From NCBI GenBank assembly GCA_014240055.1, contig JAAZXP010000003.1, positions 10,600 to 58,095 of the forward strand: a DNA stretch of 47,496 bases. Reading direction: 5' to 3'. The stretch is from Methanobacteriota archaeon. GTDB taxonomy: Archaea; Thermoplasmatota; Poseidoniia; MGIII; CG-Epi1. Positions 32,362 through 40,046 of this stretch are shown piece after piece. The notes beneath the pieces were generated by a model. The model saw nothing but the letters and a program-made list of their open reading frames with translations, did no database searches and was not told the origin of the DNA. The translations under genes and the position numbers were made by a program. The stretch's first letter is position 1. Each line of letters begins with the position of its first letter.

Positions 32362-32760
32362 TCATACTATTGTAGTCGCTGCAGCGGCGATACGCGGCCA
32401 TCTTTCAGCAGCCTCTCTAGACACAGGACCTTTAATCGAAGATCCTTTTGTTTCTCCTTGTTCGTTAGTTAATACAGCTGCATTATCTTCGAACTGGACC
32501 ATGGTTCCATCTGCTCTGCGGAATGCTCTACGGCACCTCACAACAACAGCCCGGACCAATTGTCTTCGCATTTCTGGATTGCCCTTCTTTACAGAAGCTA
32601 CAATCATATCACCTACTCCTGCGGAAGGAGATCTACGGTGAACTCCTTTATAATTTAAAACAGTAACAATTTCAATTAGCTTTGCACCACTATTGTCAAC
32701 ACAGTTTAGTCTAGCTCCTTGAGGTAGACCTCTCATTTGACGTCCTGCAATAGCTCTCAT
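32362..32760 (-). CDS. rpl14: Ribosomal protein uL14
   Basis: A 132-residue beta-barrel protein at the subunit interface. It contains GARLNCVDNSGAKLIEIVTV, the conserved VGDMIVASVKKGNPEMRRQL segment and the later FEDNAAVLTNEQGETKGSSIKGPV-type stretch (residues about 95-118), all uL14 hallmarks. It overlaps uS17 by 4 nt. The length matches archaeal uL14 closely. Confidence 0.96.
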   Translation of the reverse strand: MRAIAGRQMRGLPQGARLNCVDNSGAKLIEIVTVLNYKGVHRRSPSAGVGDMIVASVKKGNPEMRRQLVRAVVVRCRRAFRRADGTMVQFEDNAAVLTNEQGETKGSSIKGPVSREAAERWPRIAAAATTIV

Positions 32761-33098
32761 CCATCTCTCCTTTCAATAACTACAAAAGATTTTGTTTTAG
32801 ATAATGGTCTACATTCCATAAGTGTCACATTATCACCTTCAGAGGCTCCAACACTGGCTGGACTATGAGCACTTATCTTAGAAGAACTACGTGCATATCT
32901 CTCATATTTAGAATCATATTTCATTTTATTAATTTGAACAACAACAGTCTTCTGCGCTTTTGCTTTTACAACTTTACCACGGAGTATTTGTCCACGAACA
33001 GATAAACTTCCAAAGAAGGGATCATTAGGATCTCCATCCCATGGGTTTGCAGGCGTTTCAACATCAATACCTATATCTCTTGGTTTATTTTCGCTCAT
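32757..33098 (-). CDS. rps17: Ribosomal protein uS17
   Basis: A 113-residue small-subunit OB-fold protein. The archaeal N-terminal start (ENKPRDIGIDVETPANPWDG) precedes the OB fold with RGKVVKAKAQKTVVVQINK and KYERYARSSSKISAHSP, and it ends with the MECRPLSKTKSFVVIER strand. The order with Rpp29 upstream and uL14 downstream is the usual euryarchaeal one. Both junctions overlap by 4 nt. Confidence 0.95.
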   Translation of the reverse strand: MSENKPRDIGIDVETPANPWDGDPNDPFFGSLSVRGQILRGKVVKAKAQKTVVVQINKMKYDSKYERYARSSSKISAHSPASVGASEGDNVTLMECRPLSKTKSFVVIERRDG

Positions 33099-33337
33099 GC
33101 TTTCACCTTCTTAATTCGGTCTTGGGACCTGTATGCAATTTTATTGCCCACAAGTTCACCATTTTCAAACATAAATTTTCCAGGACGTTTGCTAATCATT
33201 TTTTGTATTCCGCTATTTTCAATAGTAATAGTTTCACGACTTTCTCCGACAATTATTCCAGAGACTCCACGTAAGCTAGGATCAGTGTGTTCTGAAACGG
33301 TTACATTTTCACCAATAAATTCTACTCTTCCATCCAT
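33095..33337 (-). CDS. rnp1: Ribonuclease P protein component 1 (Rpp29/Pop4)
   Basis: An 80-residue Sm-like protein of archaeal RNase P, which trims the 5' leader of pre-tRNAs. The short beta-barrel core is visible (GRVEFIGENVTV, then GVSGIIVGESRETITIENSG and a C-terminal strand FMFENGELVGNKIAYRSQDR). It is at the small end of the family but not truncated. It shares one base with aIF1 and overlaps uS17 by 4 nt, its conserved neighbours in Euryarchaeota. Confidence 0.92.
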   Translation of the reverse strand: MDGRVEFIGENVTVSEHTDPSLRGVSGIIVGESRETITIENSGIQKMISKRPGKFMFENGELVGNKIAYRSQDRIKKVKA

Positions 33338-33633
33338 TATTGAACCTCCACTGGGAAACCCATGTCTGACAAAACTTCACCAACTTTTTTTGTGTGGTTA
33401 CCTTGAAGCTCAATCACTCCACCTTTTGCAGTTCCACCAGTTGCACATTTTGTTTTCAATTGTTTAGCAAGATCACTAATGTCTACACCTTTTCCTACGC
33501 CATTAATTAATGTAACTAATTTTCCATAACGACGTTTTTCGATATGGACTTTAATGGATTGTTGTTCTCTAACAATCTCTTCCATAGCAAGTAATTCTTT
33601 TGGAAGGCCAGTCAAAGGATCAATATCTACCAT
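33337..33633 (-). CDS. Translation initiation factor aIF1 (SUI1)
   Basis: A 98-residue SUI1-family factor that helps start-codon selection on the small subunit. The core runs from IKVHIEKRRYGKLVTLINGV through DISDLAKQLKTKCATGGTAK (the typical basic-acidic helix and CATGGT turn) to VIELQGNHTKKVGEVLSDMG. The placement between uL29 and Rpp29 in the ribosomal cluster is common in Euryarchaeota. It shares single bases with both neighbours. Confidence 0.94.
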   Translation of the reverse strand: MVDIDPLTGLPKELLAMEEIVREQQSIKVHIEKRRYGKLVTLINGVGKGVDISDLAKQLKTKCATGGTAKGGVIELQGNHTKKVGEVLSDMGFPVEVQ

Positions 33634-33845
33634 TAATTTTCACTCTCCAATTCTATTTCTCTCATAATGGTTGTTAATCTTGCAATTTGTTTTTTCAAAG
33701 CTCTCATTCTACCTGGAGAAGTAGGCTGTCCACCCATAGAGGCAACACCTCTTTCATTCATTAATTCTGAGCGAAGTTCTTTCAACCTTATATCACGTTC
33801 TTCTGGTTGCATTTGTCTGAGTTCGTCAGGTTTCTTAAGACTCAT
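33633..33845 (-). CDS. rpl29: Ribosomal protein uL29
   Basis: A 70-residue, all-helical large-subunit protein at the peptide exit tunnel. It has the EERDIRLKELRSELMNERGV first helix, and a second helix with GRMRALKKQIARLTTIMRE, the uL29 signature. It overlaps uS3 by 4 nt and aIF1 by 1 nt. Confidence 0.94.
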   Translation of the reverse strand: MSLKKPDELRQMQPEERDIRLKELRSELMNERGVASMGGQPTSPGRMRALKKQIARLTTIMREIELESEN

Positions 33846-34588
33846 TTCTTACTTTTCTCCTTTTTCTCAGGTACTTCTTTACTTTCAGATTCTTCTTTTT
33901 TAGCTTCTGGAGTTTCAACAGGTTTTTCTGTTTTGCTTTCCTCAGCACTTTCTTCTTTAGCTTCAGCTTCTGGAGTTTCAATAACTTCCTCTACTGGTTT
34001 AGCGATAGTAATTTCTGCAGGTAAAACTGCATCAGGTTTCATTATTGCTACTTTCACTCCAATAGTTCCAGGTTTGAGTTTAGCCTGAGCAATACCTACA
34101 TCCATTAATTCCAGTGCAGGTTCTCCGCAGAATTTGATGTGTCCAGATAAGAACTTTTCAGTTCTGTGTCTAAGACCTGTCAATTTCCCAGCAATAGTAA
34201 TTTGACACCCTCGAGCTCCGGCATCCATTATTCTTTGTAACATAGAATTTCCAGCTCTTCTGTAATTCCAACCTCTTTCCAATGCATTTGCTACTTTTGC
34301 AGCCATAATTAGTGGATTTAAAGCGAAACGAGTTACTTCACCAGCTTCAACTTGCAAATTTTCGTATCCGAATTTTCTTTCCAATTCTTCAGTTAATCTT
34401 TGAATATCACTGCCTTTTCTTCCAATTACTAAACCAGGTCTTTCAGCAGCAATTCTAACATGCGTACCTAATGGTGTTCGTTGTATTGAAAGCCCACCGA
34501 AACCAGCTCTAGTTGTTCTCTTTTGTACATGATCATGAACTTGTACTCGGCGTACACGTTCTTTGAGCATTTCTTTGACTATGGTCAT
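33842..34588 (-). CDS. rps3: Ribosomal protein uS3 with charged C-terminal tail
   Basis: A 248-residue small-subunit protein lining the mRNA entry. The KH domain is clear (ERPGLVIGRKGSDIQRLTEE, residues about 49-68, with GRKG), and the C-terminal domain contains GARGCQITIAGKLTGLRHR and the later VKVAIMKPDAVLP strand. From about residue 195 on it has a roughly 55-residue Glu/Lys/Pro/Ser-rich tail, a disordered extension found in several archaeal uS3. It overlaps uL22 and uL29 by 4 nt each. Confidence 0.95.
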   Translation of the reverse strand: MTIVKEMLKERVRRVQVHDHVQKRTTRAGFGGLSIQRTPLGTHVRIAAERPGLVIGRKGSDIQRLTEELERKFGYENLQVEAGEVTRFALNPLIMAAKVANALERGWNYRRAGNSMLQRIMDAGARGCQITIAGKLTGLRHRTEKFLSGHIKFCGEPALELMDVGIAQAKLKPGTIGVKVAIMKPDAVLPAEITIAKPVEEVIETPEAEAKEESAEESKTEKPVETPEAKKEESESKEVPEKKEKSKK

Positions 34589-35037
34589 TTAATTTCCTCC
34601 AATACTACTTCAATGTTAGCGCTTTCACGCATTTTTGGAGTTGCTCTACCTCTAGCTCTTGGAAATCTACCTTCGAAGGAGACTCCACGAGATGTTGCAA
34701 TATGAACAATTCTCCAATTTTCAATGTCAATATGGATTGCTTCTCCATTATTTCCTGCAGATTCAATTATTTTGAGTATAGCTGCTGCAGTTTTTACAGG
34801 ATATCTTCCTGAGGAAATTCCTTTACCTTTTCTGTGACCTACTTTACCATCATGTCTCTTGAATGGAACTGCTTGATCTAAATCAATTACTCTTTCTAAA
34901 TAACTTTTAGCTTTTTCAAGTTCCATACCTTTCAAGGCATGACATACTTCTCTAGCTGCTTTTGGTGAGATATTCACTCCAACACCGCGAGCCGCAGCAT
35001 GAATTTCGGGATTATACGGGAACGAGAAACCTTTCAT
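34585..35037 (-). CDS. rpl22: Ribosomal protein uL22
   Basis: A 150-residue large-subunit protein reaching into the exit tunnel. The archaeal start (FSFPYNPEIHAAARGVGVNI) is followed by SPKAAREVCHALKGMELEKA, the basic RHDGKVGHRKGKGISSGRYP loop and the terminal hairpin (RIVHIATSRGVSFEGRFPR). It starts 4 nt after uS19 stops and overlaps uS3 by 4 nt. Confidence 0.95.
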   Translation of the reverse strand: MKGFSFPYNPEIHAAARGVGVNISPKAAREVCHALKGMELEKAKSYLERVIDLDQAVPFKRHDGKVGHRKGKGISSGRYPVKTAAAILKIIESAGNNGEAIHIDIENWRIVHIATSRGVSFEGRFPRARGRATPKMRESANIEVVLEEIK

Positions 35038-35041
35038 AACA

Positions 35042-35509
35042 TCACTTCAACGGCATAAATTTAGACGACTTGGTAGCACCGACTCCAGGTCCAGTATGTG
35101 TAGGGGATGTTCTTGTAGGAGCTAATTCTCCAAAGTACAATCCAATCATTTCGGGCATAATTTCTATGCTCACAAATTCTCTTCCATTATGTACGGCAAA
35201 AGTTCTTCCAACAAATTGGGGAACAATTATCATTTCACGACGGTGAGTTCGGAGAACTTTCTCCGGTTTATTATTAGAATCAGTAATTAATTTGGCTTGT
35301 TGTTGACTTAGGCCACGTCTAAAAGTTCTTCTTTGTCTAGATGGAACCATAGTCATAAAATCTTCAAAAGTGAGTTCTTTGAGCTTTTCAATAGTCAATC
35401 CGCGGTAAGTAAATTCTTTCTTACTGCGTACTTGAATACCTGCTTTCCTTTTTCTTTCTCTCCTTCTTGCAGCCTTAGGCGTTGCAAGCCCCTTAGTTCT
35501 TCGTGCCAT
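35042..35509 (-). CDS. rps19: Ribosomal protein uS19
   Basis: A 155-residue small-subunit head protein. A basic N-terminal extension of about 30 residues (ATPKAARRRERKRKAGIQVR) precedes a core ending in the signature MIIVPQFVGRTFAVHNGREFV and EMIGLYFGELAPTR. Archaeal uS19 is usually about 130-150 residues, so the length is slightly high because of that tail. It shares one base with uL2. Confidence 0.95.
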   Translation of the reverse strand: MARRTKGLATPKAARRRERKRKAGIQVRSKKEFTYRGLTIEKLKELTFEDFMTMVPSRQRRTFRRGLSQQQAKLITDSNNKPEKVLRTHRREMIIVPQFVGRTFAVHNGREFVSIEIMPEMIGLYFGELAPTRTSPTHTGPGVGATKSSKFMPLK

Positions 35510-36207
35510 TAGCGTTTGCCTCCAGTTCTCTTAGCAGCAATGTGTCCCACTTTACGGCCTGGTGGAGCATTTCTTGAAACAGTAGATTGAACACCAACAG
35601 TTTGCTTTCGTCCACTTCCGTGAGGGTGATCAACTGCATTCATTGCAACTCCTCTTACCTTTGGCCAAATCTTTGGCCTAGATCGGTTACGATAGAAATT
35701 TTTCCCAGCCTTTGCAATAGGTTTTTCACCTCTTCCAGAACCTGCGACTTCGCCTACAGTAGCTCTACACATATTGTCTAGCTTCTTTTGGGCTTTAGAT
35801 GGCAATCGAATCGTAGTTTGTTTGCCATGTGAAATAACAGTTGCAGCACCGCCAGCAGCTCGGGCTAATTTCCCGCCATCTCCTGGTTTCATTTCTATAT
35901 TGTAAACTTTAGTTCCTTCTGGTATTGAACCGACATAAGATGTATTTCCAACATCAATTTCAGCACCATGACCTGTGGCAACATCTTGCCCAACGTGCAT
36001 TCCATTATGTGCAATCATAGTGTAGGTTCCATCTTGACCTTCTACCTTAGCAATAGGGGCAGTTCTGCCAGGATCATGCATAAGTTCGAGTACTTTACCA
36101 CTCGATGATTTAGATCTTGGATGTCTTGCCTCACCCTTGAAACGGTTATCCGGAGCTTTGAAACGATGTCCTCGGCCACGTCTTCTAGGTATTATTCGCT
36201 TGCCCAT
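35509..36207 (-). CDS. rpl2: Ribosomal protein uL2
   Basis: A 232-residue protein close to the peptidyl transferase centre. It carries the basic archaeal N-terminus (RRRGRGHRFKAPDNRFKG) and the middle SH3-like domain, then the C-terminal KIWPKVRGVAMNAVDHPHGS segment with the conserved DHPHG near residue 200 that is important for peptide bond formation. The archaeal length (about 235) fits. There is a 4-nt gap to uL23. Confidence 0.96.
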   Translation of the reverse strand: MGKRIIPRRRGRGHRFKAPDNRFKGEARHPRSKSSSGKVLELMHDPGRTAPIAKVEGQDGTYTMIAHNGMHVGQDVATGHGAEIDVGNTSYVGSIPEGTKVYNIEMKPGDGGKLARAAGGAATVISHGKQTTIRLPSKAQKKLDNMCRATVGEVAGSGRGEKPIAKAGKNFYRNRSRPKIWPKVRGVAMNAVDHPHGSGRKQTVGVQSTVSRNAPPGRKVGHIAAKRTGGKR

Positions 36208-36211
36208 ATTA

Positions 36212-36466
36212 TCACAGTATTCCTAATCTATTACTCAAGTCTTCAGCAGAACTTCCTTCTGCCAATTTGACTATTGCTAGTTTACCTTCTTTGGTAATTC
36301 TCGTATTAACTTTGCTCACTTCTACTTGGAAAAGAGCTTTCACAGCTCCTTTGATGTCGTGTTTTGAAGCTGTTCGAGCAACATAGAATTCTAATTTGTT
36401 TTGTTCAAGCATGTAAAGAGCTCTTTCTTTAGAACGGGGACTTAGGATTATTTTGTGTTCACTCAT
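36212..36466 (-). CDS. rpl23: Ribosomal protein uL23
   Basis: An 84-residue large-subunit protein at the tunnel exit, docking site for SRP and the translocon. The core has SPRSKERALYMLEQNKLEFY and the strand KHDIKGAVKALFQVEVSKVN with NTRITKEGK. The C-terminus ends in AEDLSNRLGIL. It overlaps uL4 by 4 nt. Confidence 0.95.
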   Translation of the reverse strand: MSEHKIILSPRSKERALYMLEQNKLEFYVARTASKHDIKGAVKALFQVEVSKVNTRITKEGKLAIVKLAEGSSAEDLSNRLGIL

Positions 36467-37260
36467 AATCTTTTCTCCAATTCAGAAACTGCTGCTTTAC
36501 TGAATACAACTAATCTTCCTGGGTCTCCTCCAGGTGCTAATAATTCAGTATTAAGATCTTTAGAAGTAGTAACATCTACTCCAGATAAGTTACGGAAAGC
36601 ATTTCCAGATCCATTGCTTTTAGAAAGTACAATAAGTATTGATCTTGGAGTCCTATATTTTCGACCTCTTCTCTTTCCTTTTCCAGGCCTGATACCTTTT
36701 CCATCTGTTGATCTATCAATATCTTCACCTAATCCAAGTCCATCTAACAGAGACAAAGCTCTCTTAGTAATTGATTCACCTTCGTGTTCACTAGAAATAC
36801 TTTCAATTTTATTATCTACGACATAAGGTAATGTCACTTTTTCAGGTATAACGTGCCCTCTTGCACTTACATAAGATTGTTGGGTCGTTGCAGCCAAAGC
36901 AGAACGGAAAGCTTTCTTCCTTTCTTTGGAATTTATCTTAATGTCCCATTCTTTTTCAGCTTTAGGAGGGTGCGCTCTTCTTCCACCAATAGTATTTGGG
37001 GCTTCAGCAGCCCTTCCGCCGCCTCCGTTTTTACGAGGAGTACGTGCCATACCTCGACCTTTACCAGGCCATGATACAGAATGACGGTAACCAGCTCTAT
37101 TTGCAGCACCATATGCTTGTCTGCGATTTGCTCTAGCAGATCGAACAGCTCTACGTATTAAATCTAATCTTACAGGTTCTTCAAACGCAGCAGGCAAAGT
37201 TGCCGAGCTCTTCGAAGCTTTACCTTTCATTGAATAAATTGGAACTTTCATTCTAGACAC
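36463..37260 (-). CDS. rpl4: Ribosomal protein uL4
   Basis: A 265-residue large-subunit protein. The archaeal start is followed by the tunnel loop (SWPGKGRGMARTPRKNGG, with GGRAAEAPNTIGGRRAHPPK) and the C-terminal RSILIVLSKSNGSGNAFRNL domain containing the DVTTSKDLNTELLAPGG segment. The length is typical of archaeal uL4. It overlaps uL3 by 8 nt and uL23 by 4 nt. Confidence 0.95.
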   Translation of the reverse strand: MSRMKVPIYSMKGKASKSSATLPAAFEEPVRLDLIRRAVRSARANRRQAYGAANRAGYRHSVSWPGKGRGMARTPRKNGGGGRAAEAPNTIGGRRAHPPKAEKEWDIKINSKERKKAFRSALAATTQQSYVSARGHVIPEKVTLPYVVDNKIESISSEHEGESITKRALSLLDGLGLGEDIDRSTDGKGIRPGKGKRRGRKYRTPRSILIVLSKSNGSGNAFRNLSGVDVTTSKDLNTELLAPGGDPGRLVVFSKAAVSELEKRL

Positions 37261-38263
37261 CCTGCTGGCTCTCTTGTGAGACCATTGTTATTTTAGGTGC
37301 AACGACTGCATTAGCGGCAGAACCATGAAATCGGACTGCTTTTCTAAATCTAATTAGACGTTTGGTTGGACCGGGTAATGAACCGTGCAGTAATGCATAA
37401 GTTCCGCGAATAAGTCCATAATTTAGGAAACCACCTTTAGGATTAATTTCATCCGGGTTGTCTCCAATTTTTAATAATCTTTTATTGTATTCAGTTCTTT
37501 GATGATAGCCAGTTTGTCCAGCTTGTGGAACTGTAGAAACTACATATCCTGGACTGAAAGGACCTAAGTTTCCAATCATTCTGCGGTGTTTAGAGTTCTT
37601 ATGAGTTAGTAATTTTACTCCCCATCTCTTCACATGCCCTTGAAATCCATATCCTGTAGTGACGGCTATAGCATCTAACATTTCACCATCTGCAGCAAAA
37701 TCATTCATTGTGAATTCTTTTCCTAACATATCTTTTGCATAATCAATTTGAGCTTCATTAGATCCTCCGCCGATAGCCATTTCCATGATTTCCGGTCTTT
37801 TCTTTGGTATTCCAGTAACTAATTTTGGTTGAGTTCGAACTAATAGACGAATTTCTTCCAAATCATTTTCTTTCATACTTTTCCAAGAAGCTTTGTTATT
37901 CTGATCTTTAGGTAATGGTAACTTCCGTTCTAGATCTGCATCTAGTTTTGGATCCCATGCTTCAGTAAGTGTTCTTAAACCATATGTGTCTCGAATGTAC
38001 CCTCTAGCTCCAATGACTTTCATTGCAGGTAATTCTACAACAGTTACAGGCATTCTAATTTCTTGTCCAGCTGTAACAGATTTCTTTCTGTAGTCTATAG
38101 CCATAATGTGACTCATGCCTACTTTATATCCAGCAAATCCAAGAATCTTAGGGTCATCACCATCGACAGCAGCCCAACTAGAGATATGTGGCGTTTCAGA
38201 GCGTGCTCTCTTGCGAGGGCTGAAGGCCATAGATCCGCGGTTTGGTTTGTTGTGTTTTGGCAT
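37253..38263 (-). CDS. rpl3: Ribosomal protein uL3, first gene of the superoperon
   Basis: A 336-residue large-subunit protein. The archaeal N-terminus (NRGSMAFSPRKRA) is followed by GFAGYKVGMSHIMAID, and the extended central arm contains the HKNSKHRRMIGNLGPFSPG and GQTGYHQRTEYNKRLLKIG segments, which touch the peptidyl transferase centre. The length fits archaeal uL3 (about 335). It opens a continuous run of about 28 genes to 22807. The ATG is about 160 nt downstream of the likely transcription start, leaving room for a structured leader. GGAG lies near the ATG, about 13 nt upstream. Confidence 0.96.
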   Translation of the reverse strand: MPKHNKPNRGSMAFSPRKRARSETPHISSWAAVDGDDPKILGFAGYKVGMSHIMAIDYRKKSVTAGQEIRMPVTVVELPAMKVIGARGYIRDTYGLRTLTEAWDPKLDADLERKLPLPKDQNNKASWKSMKENDLEEIRLLVRTQPKLVTGIPKKRPEIMEMAIGGGSNEAQIDYAKDMLGKEFTMNDFAADGEMLDAIAVTTGYGFQGHVKRWGVKLLTHKNSKHRRMIGNLGPFSPGYVVSTVPQAGQTGYHQRTEYNKRLLKIGDNPDEINPKGGFLNYGLIRGTYALLHGSLPGPTKRLIRFRKAVRFHGSAANAVVAPKITMVSQESQQGV

Positions 38264-38290
38264 TTTTGTTTACTCTCCATATTGCGCTAA

Positions 38291-38303
38291 CCGTTGCTAA
38301 CGG
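38291..38303 (-). repeat. Short hairpin before uL3
   Basis: CCGTT and AACGG flank a 3-nt loop, about 30 nt upstream of the uL3 ATG within the predicted leader. It may be a small stem near the ribosome landing site. Confidence 0.35.
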
Positions 38304-38348
38304 AAACGAAATCAGGCGTAATTTCCCACATGTTTCACATCGTACCGT

Positions 38349-38410
38349 GACGCTGTTTCTCGACGAGAACAAGTGTCTCGAGAGGTGTTGGGATAATTGC
38401 CCAAAGCGTC
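38349..38410 (-). ncRNA. Candidate structured 5' leader (three-way junction) of the ribosomal superoperon
   Basis: A closing 6-bp stem joins 38349-38354 (GACGCT) with 38405-38410 (AGCGTC). Inside it are two hairpins: 38358-38363 pairs with 38378-38383 (TCTCGA/TCGAGA, 6 bp, 14-nt loop), and 38388-38392 pairs with 38400-38404 (TTGGG/CCCAA, 5 bp, 7-nt loop). Linkers are 3, 4 and 0 nt, so the elements form a compact junction. It lies about 14 nt below the predicted transcription start. I read it as a possible cis-regulatory RNA, for example for feedback by a ribosomal protein. Pairing is seen by eye only, and other foldings exist. Confidence 0.45.
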
Positions 38411-38448
38411 TGGTTGCGTGAATGTAGGGTCGCTCGCACAAACAGACT

Positions 38449-38456
38449 CTATATAA
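38449..38456 (-). promoter_or_regulatory. TATA box of the ribosomal superoperon
   Basis: The reverse strand reads TTATATAG. It is the only good TATA match in the gap and implies a transcription start near 38425, so the uL3 leader would be about 160 nt, unlike the leaderless units elsewhere in the window. Confidence 0.55.
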
Positions 38457-38465
38457 GGACTGGCA

Positions 38466-39815
38466 TTATCTTTCCTCGATAAGAGGCTTAGTTTCAAGTT
38501 CTTTTATTCCAAATAGGAAACGTGTAATCTTAGTTCGTTTTACGCATTCAAAGAAGATCCAACAAGTTAATCCTACAAATATAGTGGCTAAAACAACTGC
38601 TGAAATACCATTAAGGCCTAAATTACCGGCAAATATTAGCCCTGCAAAAGTAAGAGGCATATGAACAATATAAAATGGATAAACACCTTGATTCATATAT
38701 GTTAAATTTTCACTAGGTCGATTCAATAAATATGCACTCCAAGAAAAGATAGTTAGACACCAAAACCAAGCATGGAAACTGTGAATTATACAGGCTAAAA
38801 TAGTCATTTTATTATGAATTATCTTATTTTCTAGCCAACCTCCATCTATGTATGGGATTCCTGCATTATGTTGTTCTAATCTCATCCAGACGAAAGCGAG
38901 TGTCCACATTACAGTAAGTACAGTAATTAGAATCCGTTGAGATTCTATAAATTTGTAATAATCGTCTTTCGCAACGATACACATATATCCAAAGGCAAAG
39001 AAACCAAAAAACCAGAACCACTCATACCCCACTCCAATATATCCCTGAACCCATGGTTTGAATATAATTTCAATAAGGACTAAAACAAGCGGAAGTAAGA
39101 AGAATATTCCAATCCCTTTAGGCATAGTAAAAAATGACCTGATAAATCTAATCATTTTCCCATCAGGATTATTTCTTACAATACTAAAAATAGGAATTAG
39201 AAAGAGAGAGTATTGGAATAGATTCCATAGAAACCACAGATGGCCAAGAGCTATAAGTTTTCCAATAAAGGGCACCCAAAAAATTAAGCTTCTCCATATT
39301 ATTCCAATTACAAAGTCCCATATAGTCAAATTTTCATTTTCAGTAAGAACGGATCCGATAAACCCCATTGTCCAAGCTCCAAAAAACATAGGAACAAGAA
39401 GTCGTTTCACCCTTTCCATCAGAAATGTTTTCCACGGTCTTTTGCGAAATGCGAATGCGGTTCCCATGCCTGAAATCATAAACAATCCAGCAAGCCTCCA
39501 TTGGTGCATCCAGTGTAGAAACATACTAGGTAAACTTACAGAATCAGTAGTATAGTCATTCCCGTCTTCAGCAATTTCCCATCTTTCATCCTCATTTAAA
39601 CTATCTAAATCAGGATTAACATTTTCTCCGTAAAGATTCCAGTAAACGCCAATGGCTACATGAAACGGAATTAATAATCCAAATAAGATAACTCTAAGCC
39701 AATCAATATCGTATCTCCTGACTTTTTTTGATGAAGCATATTTGTCATTATCATTACCGCTTCTCCATTTGCGGTATTCATCACTATCTTGTTCTATGTC
39801 TTCGTCTTCAGCCAA
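38466..39815 (-). CDS. Acyltransferase-3 family membrane protein
   Basis: A 449-residue protein with an acidic, soluble N-terminus of about 30 residues and about ten membrane helices. The entry segment YDIDWLRVILFGLLIPFHVA and the following WRLAGLFMISGMGTAFAFRK with RVKRLLVPMFFGAW are typical of the Acyltransferase_3 family (PF01757; related to glucan and exopolysaccharide O-acyltransferases such as OpgC). The conserved His (in PFHVAIG) is a likely catalytic base. It should transfer an acyl group to a cell-surface glycan or lipid. The start is a TTG with GAGGAAT about 8 nt upstream. It stands alone, upstream of the ribosomal operon on the same strand. Confidence 0.85.
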   Translation of the reverse strand: MAEDEDIEQDSDEYRKWRSGNDNDKYASSKKVRRYDIDWLRVILFGLLIPFHVAIGVYWNLYGENVNPDLDSLNEDERWEIAEDGNDYTTDSVSLPSMFLHWMHQWRLAGLFMISGMGTAFAFRKRPWKTFLMERVKRLLVPMFFGAWTMGFIGSVLTENENLTIWDFVIGIIWRSLIFWVPFIGKLIALGHLWFLWNLFQYSLFLIPIFSIVRNNPDGKMIRFIRSFFTMPKGIGIFFLLPLVLVLIEIIFKPWVQGYIGVGYEWFWFFGFFAFGYMCIVAKDDYYKFIESQRILITVLTVMWTLAFVWMRLEQHNAGIPYIDGGWLENKIIHNKMTILACIIHSFHAWFWCLTIFSWSAYLLNRPSENLTYMNQGVYPFYIVHMPLTFAGLIFAGNLGLNGISAVVLATIFVGLTCWIFFECVKRTKITRFLFGIKELETKPLIEER

Positions 39816-39882
39816 ATGTATTCCTCAAGATTCTTCCACAAATCTGCGTTGTTAATGTTATATTTATACTTACTTCAAAAAT

Positions 39883-40008
39883 TTATTTTGAATTAAGAGC
39901 AGGCCATATCATTGTGGTAGCAATAATAACAAAGAGTTGAACTACAACAAATACAACAAAATTAAAGTTAATATCATAAATAAGAGTTATAATCCAAGAA
40001 AGGATCAA
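39883..40008 (-). CDS. Small hydrophobic ORF downstream of SDR gene (start uncertain)
   Basis: Between the SDR and the acyltransferase genes the reverse strand holds an open frame ending in TAA at 39883-39885. It codes for two hydrophobic helices (IGSIALSLILSWIITLIYD, then FVVFVVVQLFVIIATTMIW). The frame is open back into the SDR gene to about 40130 but has no ATG or GTG. The only standard start is TTG at 40006-40008, which would shorten the first helix. It could be a real small two-TM protein, a decayed gene or chance. Apart from this the 230-nt gap shows only AT-rich promoter-like sequence. Confidence 0.3.
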   Translation of the reverse strand: MILSWIITLIYDINFNFVVFVVVQLFVIIATTMIWPALNSK

Positions 40009-40046
40009 TGATAGAGCAATACTTCCAATTAGTAGATTTCTAAATC

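Noticed and set aside
38264..38465. A tRNA, SRP RNA or RNase P RNA gene in the uL3 upstream gap
   Set aside because: No TTCRANNC T-loop, acceptor stem pairing or known helix motif was found, and the region is too short for the two large RNAs.
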